From NCBI GenBank assembly GCA_037833965.1, contig AP031354.1, forward strand, positions 15,230,001 to 15,294,000: DNA of 64,000 nt. Reading direction: 5' to 3'. Shown here in pieces: positions 11,127 through 20,566 of the stretch. Below the pieces are notes generated by a model. The model did not search any database, was not told the DNA's origin, and worked only from the letters and a program-made list of their open reading frames with translations. The DNA comes from Marchantia polymorpha subsp. ruderalis. Lineage: Eukaryota > Streptophyta > Marchantiopsida > Marchantiales > Marchantiaceae. Each line of letters opens with the position of its first letter. Position 1 is the stretch's first letter. Position numbers and translations under genes: made by a program.

Positions 11127-11550
11127 CAATTGATATTAGAGCCGCAAGACTTGATAAGGTATGTGTGAAATAATATTGTTTGTAGTAAATGAGTTGATCA
11201 TGGTTAGGTTAGCTTTAACTAAATCTAGTTAGTTATAAATAAGTTTATTTAGTGATAACTAAGTTAGCTATCACGTCTCAACTTGGCAAAATGATAAATG
11301 GAGTTTTAGAAGTTTTGGGTGAACATAACTATTTTGTATACTATCAAAGTCTAAATTCCAAGGATATGAGAATTTGATTACATAATTTATTTTTGATTGG
11401 TTTGACTAAATAATGAAAACTTCATTCATTGATTATATTATGTCTAATGTTGATTCAATGGTAAGTTGTAACCATCTTTTGTTAGTTAAAACTAAAGTAG
11501 ATGTTACTTTGAATGTTGATATAGATACTTTAACGTGCTCTAGTCATAGT
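11127..11550 (+). mobile_element. Copia-like retroelement remnant (PBS and gag-like)
   Basis: The sequence TTGATATTAGAGCC at about 11133 resembles the initiator-Met-tRNA primer binding site used by Copia elements (TGGTATCAGAGC). About 150 bp later a broken frame reads roughly GEHNYFVYYQSLNSKD, recalling the NYxxW start of Copia gag but with stops. The part from about 11490 matches, in inverted orientation, the DNA just above 15270, so it is 3' internal sequence adjoining the LTR at 11551. Confidence 0.4.
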
Positions 11551-11886
11551 TGCCACGTCAACAATCTAGGCGCTTGGTAGGTAGAGAGTAGGTGTGTTAG
11601 TTGATAGTGTCACGTCAGCGATCCATGTGCTTGTTAGGTGAAGACTGAGTGTATTAGTTATTGTGTTAGTTTGGCACGTCACATCAGCAATCCGTGTGCT
11701 TGTTAGGATTATCCGCCACGTGATTCATCCATTAGTAGTGGGATGGATGGTGGAATAAGATTTTATACCCTTGTATTTCTTGGTGAGAGATATATAGGGG
11801 AGAGAAAAACCTTTGTTGGTATCTCTCATCTTCAAAGTTTATGTTTCCGTCTTCGAGTGAATTTCTCTCTAAATCTTAATGTTACA
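11551..11886 (+). mobile_element. LTR, copy A (plus orientation)
   Basis: A 336-bp segment starting TGCCACGTC and ending AATGTTACA, matching in inverted orientation the 323-bp segment 15270-14948. It contains repeated CACGTCA...TGTGCTTGTTAGG modules. It is preceded by internal element sequence and not followed by a primer binding site, so it is best read as a 3' LTR or solo remnant of a plus-oriented element. Confidence 0.7.
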
Positions 11887-12629
11887 CAAGTTGAGTTTCT
11901 AGAAGTTTGAAAGATTCAAACAGCATGTCGTCACCTCAATCTAGGGATTAGGAAGGATGTAAAAGGTTTAGGTGGCTGATAACATGTTGTAACGTATTGG
12001 AAACTAATCAAACTTACTATGACTTATCTTTATAAAAGTAAATTAGATAAGAATTATCATTTATTACTATGGTAATTTTTTACTAAATATATATATAGAG
12101 GTAGGGAATAACATCTCAAACAAGTTTGGAGAATTATATGTAGAGAATTCTTTCATTAATGAAAGAGTGACGTTTTTAGCATCTTGGAATGTCGAAGTGT
12201 GTATGAACTTAAGCGATGAATGAAGAGAATGTGAGAGAGTGTGTTTGGAAAGTGATCATAAGTAAGAAACATAATCTTCTAGAACCATGATGAGCTATCA
12301 CAAAGCTTTTTGAGTTAAACTTGAGTGAGAATCAATCCACAAGTTATATTTTTGGTTTTTGTCATGTACTTCAATTCCAAAAGACAAAATGTTTAGAATT
12401 TGATTTTAGCTTGAGAGAAAATGTTCATGAGATGTCACTTGGATTTGATACTTGAAAATGAAAGAGCGGATAACATGGATTTAGGGCTCTCTCTTCGTTA
12501 ACTCTCACTTAGCTTTAACTCAGATAATTTTGCGGTAACTCATCATGGTTCAACATGTAGATCAATGGCATCTATCAACCTCTATACTCTCTCCAAAATT
12601 ATACTCCATCATCACTAGGTTGTTTAATT
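11887..12629. mobile_element. Probable LTR fragment with PBS-like site (minus)
   Basis: At about 11974-11991 the minus strand reads CAACATGTTATCAGCC, like the junction of an LTR end with an initiator-Met primer binding site. The bases from about 11985 rightward would then be an LTR of a minus-oriented element. No partner LTR was found and no coding sequence is present. The rest is AT-rich without features. Confidence 0.3.
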
Positions 12630-12885
12630 AGAGTTAAACCACACACAAGGAAAGAATAAGATCGTTCTAATATCATTATAACATTAGGGTTTAGAGATAA
12701 AGCTCATTGAGAAATGAAAACATAAACTCCAAAGATGGGAGATACCATCAATGATTCTACTCTCCTTTATCAAGCTATTATCAGCAAGTACAAGGATATA
12801 ATATTTCATTCTCACAATCTATTCTACTCATAGTGAATGGATGACGTGACATATAACCACAACAAGCACATGGATTTTCAGCGTT
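12630..12885 (-). mobile_element. LTR plus leader fragment, copy B
   Basis: Read on the minus strand, this is a direct repeat of 15090-14910. It shares the GTGCTTGTT...CACGTCATCCAT core, the CCCTAATGTTA LTR end and the adjoining GATATTAGAACGATCTT primer-binding/leader sequence. Homology fades within about 60 bp of the leader. It is 5'-truncated relative to copy C. Because the repeat continues past the LTR into the leader, it is not simply the partner 3' LTR but the stub of another element. Confidence 0.6.
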
Positions 12886-13149
12886 GGTCAACAAAGGTGC
12901 ATGTTCAAATTCCATGTTTCTCATTGTATTTATCTATGGATAATTCTATACTCTGTGGTAGTGTTTCTATCACTTCTATTTGCACGTTTGGCAATTCAAC
13001 TTTCTCACTCATGTTCTTTATCAACATCAAACCTAATTTCATAGCAATACTTCTTGATTGAAAAAAAAATTTAAGAAAAAATTTCAATATAAATCAGAAC
13101 TTTCACATTGTGTACTTCCATCAAATTATATGTGACAATGAGTTGAGCT
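12886..13149. other. AT-rich spacer between retroelement remnants
   Basis: No gene. Short open frames on both strands have no recognisable content. Confidence 0.3.
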
Positions 13150-14360
13150 TGCTTTTTACTCCTTCATGAGTTCGCAACCATTTTCTTCTTTCAAACTCGT
13201 TTTTTCTTCGCCACAAGACAAGTACACTCGTTCTTTGTTTCCAAGAACTTCTTCCTCAATCTTGTCATACTCTAACCCCTCCATGTTGTTGACGGTCGTC
13301 GTTGTATGGGTCGTCCTCCTTGTGCTCAAATCGAATTTGGAAAAACTTAGCAATGTGACCCATTCGTCCACGTGCATAGCATTGATGATTGTCACAAACT
13401 TCCGCTTCTACTCAAATCATTCCATTATTTGCATAATTTTCTTGCTAATTTGGATATCTTGGTTGGCAAATCTCATCTCCAAATCTTGGTAGTTTTATTT
13501 TTGCTGGTGCAAAAACTTCTTTACGTCCAAGGTTGTTCAACTCCATCGCTGTAGTGTTGGATGGATTTCAAAAATTTCTTGCTGGTTCATCATGTCTGAC
13601 GCCATAAGCAACTGATATTCGTTGAGCAATTGCAATTGCTTACCATCAACTTCTTTTGAATTTGATTCTTCAAGTCTTGTTTGAACATATCTAAGGCTTC
13701 TACTTCACTCATATTCATGATACATATTTGAATATCACAAAAATTTTCAATGTACTCATGGATGTTTTCTTTTCTGCTTCAAATTCCACAACTTCATTCT
13801 TGCAGTTTGAAGAGACTCAATCGTTTGAAAATTCTGCAGAAGTTCTTCCTGCATTTCACTTCACAAAATGATAGCAACTCGTTCGAAAAACATTCTTTCC
13901 CATAATGTGTACCATGTGAAAGTTTTATGCGTAAGAGAAGATATCATAAGCATTTCTGCAATATAATCAAAAACATGACAATGAGATAAATGAATATTCA
14001 TTCTCATTATATATGACTCTTAAACTCTAATTGCTCTATTTCTTTTGTAAACTTTCACCTTACAAGATTTTCAGATTCAAAGCAAAAGATTTGTTTCATC
14101 TTTAATATCTTGAAGACGTCTCCTATTTGCCTCTGTTGCATCAATAAGAGTTGGTTCCGGTTGAACTTGGAGAGTTTGAACTTGAGGTTCAATTTCCATT
14201 TCTCTAACTCTTTCTCACTCTCCAATGCAAAGATTTTATCTTCCATGACTTGCTGCTTGGTATATCCATCTACCAATGTTTTTTTCAACTCCTTCATATC
14301 TACCATGATTGCGTTGAGAACCTCATACATATCAAATATTGTCCTCATGCTTTTTCGCAC
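13150..14360 (-). pseudogene. Decayed retrotransposon gag
   Basis: Minus-strand frames, interrupted by stops and frameshifts, resemble a retrotransposon gag in the right order. A Lys/Glu-rich coiled N-part (14360-14055) comes first. A capsid-like stretch reading NMSEVEALDMFKQDLKNQ follows (about 13720-13670). A zinc-knuckle remnant comes last (about 13400-13345, CYARGRMGHIAKF). In the knuckle the second and fourth Cys positions are Arg and Phe, so it cannot bind zinc. No protease, integrase or reverse transcriptase follows before the LTR fragment at 12885, so the element is gag-only or deleted. Confidence 0.55.
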
Positions 14361-14947
14361 TTTCTCTAATACAAAGTAAATTTGATCACTATCTGATCTC
14401 TCAACAAAGGAGTCACAAAAGGTATAGGTGTTTCTCTCACAACTCTACAGTACTCTTCACCATTATTTCTCACAACAATATCTATTCACAATCTATTCAG
14501 TTGATGTACTATTCTAATCTTTTCAAATCGCGACGTGTGGTTTGCAATTCAAATTCATGAAACATTAAGTATATAATGTATATAGTACAATTCCAAATCT
14601 CTCCATAATTAATTATTGGAAAAATTAGTGACACTCTCGATTACATCAATCTAGTCATAAAATCTGTATACCAACAAACCACAAGGTAAATCCCAAAAAG
14701 ATGTTTCTCCATGCAATGAAGGTGAATATCAAATAGATTAGAAATTGAATAATCCGGTGAAATCCTCTCAAATCCATCTATATCTACAAAACCACAATTT
14801 ATCCCTTTTTTCCTCTCTTTATATGGAAATCCATGAACTCTACTAGACTCTACACATTCTAAAAAATTTCACTCCATCATCATCCACTTGTTATTCTATA
14901 AATGATTATCCACATTCAAAGAAAGAGCAAGATTGTTCTGATACTAT
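14361..14947 (-). mobile_element. Leader region of LTR element, with PBS
   Basis: Minus-strand sequence immediately after the LTR end at 14948 reads ATAGTATCAGAACAATC, a degenerate initiator-Met primer binding site. The remaining AT-rich DNA up to the gag remnant has no other feature. Confidence 0.5.
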
Positions 14948-15270
14948 TGTAACATTAGGGTTATGAGAGATATAAACAATGATCTTACTCTTCTTTATAT
15001 AGCTCTAAGAATAAGAAGATAAGCTCTTATCTCCACCATCCATTTCACTCCTAGTGGATGGATGACGTGAAAGATAACCCTAACAAGCACACAGATCAAT
15101 GACATGACGTTCCCAACTAACACACTCAATTTTTAACTAACAAGCACACAAATCGTTGATGTGATGACGTTCCTAATTAACACATTCAAATTTTAACTAA
15201 CAAGCACACAAATTGTTGACATGACATTGTCAACTAACACATTTACTTTCTACATACCAAGCATGTGACA
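14948..15270 (-). mobile_element. LTR, copy C (minus orientation)
   Basis: A 323-bp LTR, starting TGTCACATG at 15270 and ending AATGTTACA at 14948 on the minus strand, followed by a primer binding site. It holds three tandem copies of a module of about 50 bp containing TAACAAGCACACAAAT (plus-strand reading, about 15085-15230), where copy A has two. Internal element sequence adjoins it on both sides, because DNA above 15270 matches DNA upstream of copy A. Confidence 0.7.
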
Positions 15271-16828
15271 ACTATGATTAGTGCACGCTAAAGTAAATAT
15301 ATGAACATTCTTAATAAACTGTACTCTAATTAATTAAAGATAGTTTCATTGTTTCATTATACATCATGCGGTTTTGCAAATTCTTGATTGGACTAGCACA
15401 TTGACTCGTAGGAGTTGTTTTTTAGATTTTATTACTTTATTGAGATATGTATTGAAAACTCAGATATTTTTTGTGATATTTATTGCAATCTATACTACCT
15501 CATTGTACCTTTTACGCACTAGAATAAAAGTGCTTCATGATAATCACTTAGTACTTCTTGTGAGATTACACACTAAATTGAATTTACTCACATAAAATGA
15601 CTAAGGAAAAGAAAATTGTTTGTATCCATCATGCAAGCCATTTTCTTAAAGTAAGTCTAGGAGATGTGCCTTATCTAGCATATGTTCTATACATTTAACT
15701 ACAGACTATATATTTTGATTTAAAATAATACATATTACTCAAAACTATCAAAAAATGAATGACATCTAGGTTTTTGCAAATTGATTTTAAACTTAGTAGC
15801 TGCGCTGAATATAAAATCAATTCGGCACTTTGAACTCGAATTTTTTTTACAGTAATCATAGGGAATGATCTTGCGATAGGTCATTAACACTTGTTAGTTT
15901 ATTATGTGTTGCACCTGTCTAAACTGATACATGCTTAACTACTATACTAATTGAAGTTTTTGCCGAGTGATGATTACGCAGACGTAATAAATGCTTACTA
16001 ATCCAGTTTTAAGACTTTTAAGACAGTGGCATTTAAAATTTTGCTCAACCTTTGTTCTCGTCAAATTGTTGTGACTCTACCAACATTATTAAATTTTATA
16101 CAGATTAAAGGTGGATGGGATTTAATAATGACAATCAGCAAATGTTACTCTTTGACAAGTCTGCTCTAACATGTTTGAACCAAGATGTTGTGCAAACTCA
16201 CTCTCATGTCGTGTCATGTACGGACAAGGGCATATTGATGCAACGGAAGTGAGTACATTGCGGATTATTTTACTTTGCGTGTAAAGTTGACACTCAGTAT
16301 ACAAGTACAAAGACCTTTTTACTATTTACAATAATCAATACTATTCTATCATAGAAAAGGACAACTCCATCCTTGATTTAACCTGGACCATGGACCATAT
16401 CAACAAGCATTCTATTGACCGGAGCAATGATTCCCATTAGATTTCCGCCTCATCATCATCATCCACATACACTTGATTTGCAATCACTCACGAGCTATCA
16501 AGTTTCTTAGACATCAACATCGTGATTTTCACAGTTAAGAGCTAAGTTGTTGGACAAAGTAAAGGGGACGGTGATGAGGCTTGAGTAGCATATTAGAGAT
16601 AGATTATTATTATTGTTCTTATACTAGATAAATATTTCAAAGTTGAATATAAATACTTTGATCTCTTTTTACTTTTGATTGAAGCTATCTAAATTTATAA
16701 ATATGTTTTTTAATATTATTCTTTTCATACATATTATTTTTATAACTAAAATTATTATTTTTTGTGAAGATTATTTTGTTTCTAAGTTCAAATTGATTTG
16801 CTACTTCTAGCTGTCTATACTCTTTTAG
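15271..16828. other. AT-rich DNA, retroelement internal sequence and unknown
   Basis: The first 100-300 bases are the minus-oriented internal 3' end of the LTR family, matching 11490-11550. The rest is AT-rich with short open frames and no recognisable gene; a slightly GC-richer patch at 16.1-16.3 kb is unassigned. Confidence 0.35.
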
Positions 16829-18470
16829 ATGCATGATTGCTCCTCTAAGACTTTATCAAAATTGCTAGGTACACCATTTGGTGTTTCCTTGAACATGGCA
16901 AATGTGAACACGTTTATGGCCGATAAGATCAAAGCCAAACTTGAATATCTATCTTTGATTCACCTCTCACTTGCAGCCCATTCTTTGATGATCAATTCTG
17001 TACTTCTTTCAACGTTGTGATACTTTCATAGCATTAAGGGCAGATCAATAGCAATTCTACGCATCATTTGTGCATCACTCAATAACTATTTATGGGTCGG
17101 TAAGGAAAAAATGTAACGGTTCGTGTTTGCTAGAGTGATTGTTAAGCAACAAAACGCATTGAAGGACTGGACATCATTGACCCAGAAGTGTCACTCACGG
17201 CTTTTATGGAAAAGTGTATGATCAAGGCCCTTGTCCCCGATAGTTACCACTTCATATCTTTCTACACCAACTTTTGGCCGGTCTCAGATCATTTGGATCA
17301 AGCTCTTGATCCGCTATAGGGCCCAAATTTTTAGCACCCCAAGATTGCACTCCGTGAAACAGACTTGTACAAGCATGACGACTTCTTACTCCATTGATGG
17401 ATGCGGAATCTTTGACGACATTTGAGGAAATTCATAACACTCAGCTTTGATGGAATACACACTTCCTCTGCAATAACTTTGATTTTAGTTTACTTCAAGC
17501 TTGCCTATTGACGGACAGAGGATTACAGTGTCTCCACGATCTTTAGCTTCATGATATAATGCAATTATTGCCATGGCAAGAGATACAACTCCGATATGGA
17601 CCGCAAGAATCAAAAAGACGCTAAATAGCCTTGTTTCAATCTAAGATTTTGAGGGAGTGAAAGATCATCGGTCATCGCACACAAACTCAATTGATTCAAA
17701 GGAAATGGCTTAAGATCTATGCTAAAGACATCATGAATGATCATTTGATCATGTTTCAAACGTCTTTAGAGTTTTGCCATCCAATGTCACAAGATCAAAG
17801 AAGCATTTTGATCCCCGTAGCTCACACTACTTTCATGATGGGGTCTTAATCTTTGTCACTGATACCTCTCCATTGACCTTCACAGGGTCCCATTCTGTAC
17901 AAAGTTCGTTTTGCTTGCACTTGTGTCATTGCAGTAAATCCGTTGGTAACAGAATAGGGCAAACCGTTGCTTAAGTATTTGGCATCCACTTCTTGTTTTA
18001 CTTTCGACCCATGCCGCTAGACCTAGAAGTCCAGTGTGTCACTCTACGTCTACACGGCTAGCCGTGGCCGCCATTGGCTTCATCCGCGACAAACACTTAG
18101 CTTGCCTACTAGACTGAAGTGGACAGGGCTGGTTCTTGTGAATTTCATCTCCGATTGGACCAAGGTTGCATCTTGCAAACATAAATCATATGATTAATCT
18201 AGTTGCGATGGAACGTGTGCATGTTTAAGAACATCCAATGGTCCATTGCTCAAATGGAGTGTGCGCTCTAGGATGCGACAATGAATCTGGCCAAAACAAC
18301 ATGGTTGTGCTTGTTCAATCATTAGAGAAACAACAAGCGGATGCGGCTCATAGAGCAGGCAAAAAGTTCATTAGCCAATGATCTTGGAACGAAACTATTT
18401 GTATGTTGCAAGTTCATAAGGTTAGATGGGTGCACACATACCCGATTGAAGATATTTTAATTTAAGTAGG
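16829..18470 (+). pseudogene. LINE (non-LTR) reverse-transcriptase remnant
   Basis: Plus-strand frames with several stops and frameshifts keep typical C-terminal LINE ORF2 text. LGTPFGVSLNMANV (about 16863-16905) is followed by LSLIHLSLAAHSLMINSVLL, then EGLDIIDPEVSLTAFMEK (about 17161-17215), DHLDQALDPL (about 17288) and LLPWQEIQLRYGPQESKRR (about 17560-17620). These match the region after the RT catalytic core in plant LINEs, namely the LSLAGRA-type helix and the GLGIIDP block. The endonuclease and YADD core are absent, so this is a 5'-truncated, mutated copy. Downstream to about 18.47 kb the same decayed reading can be followed loosely. Confidence 0.7.
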
Positions 18471-19191
18471 TTTGGTTGATATTATCAGGTAGTTAAAAAC
18501 TTAAATTTTTGTCATACACTTTCTACTTCAAGTGGAGGTGTGTATTTTGCTCTTCTTGCATTGGAATTTTCACCATTTGGCTCAAAATCAAATAAAATAA
18601 AGTAAATTGTATAATACAAATCTACTATAGTCATATTCATCCCATATTCATACTCACATCATAATTTAGTCTTCACTATAATCATATTGATATCTTTCAG
18701 ATTTTTCTTTTCATTTTAGTCTTGGTATTTTGATCATGACATTATTGTTTTAGCATTAAAGGTGTAATAGTTGTTATATTTGAACAATTTAAGTAAATGC
18801 TTTCAAATACTAATAATAAAAAATCGTTATTTAGCTAATTATTAGAAATGTAATAGTTATAGAAGTGATAAGGTAAGCAACTGTAATTGTGTTAATTTTT
18901 GAATTGTTGATAATGAAAGAATTCAAATGAAAATGTTTATATGTTACGAACATACAAATTCTCCACTGAAAATATTATCTCTTTTCCTCTTCTTCCCACA
19001 CGACGGTATCTAATCTCACGGCCAAATCTCTCCTTTTCAAGACAGCGTTGGATATACCATCAAACAAGAAATACTTAACTAAAGTTCATCAATATTTGCA
19101 TTCAATAGGCAACAATATAACTCTCCAAGTGTGGACACGACTAAGAATACATCGGCTGGCTGATGGGAACAAGAAACTTAGATGTCCACAA
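18471..19191. other. AT-rich intergenic DNA
   Basis: No coding or repeat structure recognised. Confidence 0.35.
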
Positions 19192-19350
19192 ACTAAGATT
19201 CAGCAAGGTAAAATAAAAGGTTAAGGGTTAGTTTGCCTTTACATGACCCGTATCACTACTATCTACTTTTACCTTTACTTTTATCTTTTTTCTATTTATT
19301 TCGCAGTGATCAAGCGTATATGACACGTAGTGCTTAAGAATAGCCAACTA

Positions 19351-19388
19351 GTGCTTGTAGCTCAATTGGATAGAGCACCAAACTAAAG
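19351..19388 (+). other. tRNA-derived 5' half
   Basis: The sequence GCTTGTAGCTCAATTGGATA and following GAGCACC reproduces a tRNA acceptor 5' strand, D-stem (GCTC/GAGC) and D-loop, similar to arginine-type tRNAs. No anticodon arm, T-arm (GGTTCGAATCC) or acceptor 3' strand follows, so it is not a functional tRNA gene. It is probably a retroposed or captured fragment inside the mobile element. Confidence 0.55.
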
Positions 19389-19460
19389 GTCCTGTCCGGG
19401 TAGGCCGAGATGCCCAGATAGGCCGTTCTCTTGGATTCTGGAGTTACTAAGCATGTCCAG

Positions 19461-19660
19461 GTAATGATAATTTACCCGGTTATCTTTTGGCCTCATCACT
19501 ATTATCTACTTTTACCTTTACTTTATGATAATTTACCGGGTTACCTATCTACTTTTACCTTTACCTAATGATAATTTACCCGGTTACCTTTTGGCCTCAT
19601 CACTATTATCTACTTTTACGTTTACCTTATGATAATTTACCGGGTTACCTTTTTACCACA
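19461..19660. repeat. Tandem repeat of about 60 bp
   Basis: Four partial-to-full units of TGATAATTTACCCGGTTACC followed by TTTTGGCCTCATCACTATTA and CTACTTTTACCTTTAC. They expand a block present once in the related element at about 34.27 kb. Confidence 0.75.
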
Positions 19661-20215
19661 ACTTATGACCACTATAAGGCGTAATGCGATGAAGTCCAAA
19701 GAACTTTGTAGTCAACATGTTCTCATAAGATCTCACATTTTCATGATAAAGTGGGAGCATGGCCAGAAACATTTGAAGAATAGTCACAATGCCACAAAAC
19801 AGATATTACACAAAAAACAACATAATGGAAAAGTATTCAAATCTAACTTTCAAAACTAGTGTTGTCTATTGAAGGAAGTAACATCTTTAATTTCTAAGAT
19901 CCATCAGATATGACAATGTTAAAGCTTCACTATTTACAACATTTCAATAATAAGATAACGAGGACAATATCAAAAGAGGCTCCAGAGTTAGAACCAGAAG
20001 TAAGTAACATGAACGAAAGAGGGAGGTAGAAGATGGGAGATTACTTAAATTTGTATTACTAAATAAGTTATCATTTGGAATTGAGTTGGAACTTGAAAGT
20101 TTGGTGGACTTTTACAATTATCAAATGTTAACTTGTAATTATCTACTAATCCATTCATCTTAGCCTTTACTATACCAACCTTTACCAATACCAGAGGAAA
20201 CTTTGCGAGAAAACT

Positions 20216-20566
20216 CTGAAAGGGATAGACCTTTGTTATATGAAACTAACCTTCATACGCGTCAACCCCAAATGCAGTAGGATGCAGTCCCGGTGGCCAA
20301 CAAAAATAGACATGACTGACCAGCTTTGCCATCACCATCATAGAATCTGACAAAGACTTCACTTACTTCACTCTGACAAGCTTATGATAACCTTCGACAA
20401 TTCAAACCATTCTCAGATGTACGAGATGAGTCACACATTTTGCCGCATACTAGTATATTTATTAATTATTCATGAGTACATATAACCAACAAGCTCACTT
20501 ATCGTGCGCTCTTAAGATTTGACTACAAAAGTGTATAACCCAGCACTGGGCCGCCTGCTGAAAAAG
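20216..20566. other. 3' flank of the NAC gene
   Basis: Probably carries the 3' UTR of the minus-strand NAC gene. No other feature seen. Confidence 0.35.

Larger units (their letters stand above)
19192..20215 (+). mobile_element. Degenerate hAT-like miniature element, second copy
   Basis: Same orientation and order of sequence blocks as the intact element at 34195-35014: GCAAGGTA...AAAAGG near the left end, CACTACTATCTACTTTTAC, TTTTTACCACAAC, GTCCAAAGAACTTTGTA, TCTAAGATCCATCA and GAGTTGGAACTTG. The right end at about 20.2 kb is eroded and I cannot define terminal repeats or a target duplication. It is enlarged by an internal tRNA-like piece and a tandem expansion (listed separately). Confidence 0.6.

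Noticed and set aside
12630-12885. 3' LTR partner of the LTR at 14948-15270
   Set aside because: The repeat continues past the LTR end into primer-binding and leader sequence, which a 3' LTR would not have; it is the stub of another element.
19351-19430. Functional tRNA gene
   Set aside because: Only the acceptor 5' strand and D-arm are present; no anticodon stem, T-arm or acceptor 3' strand.
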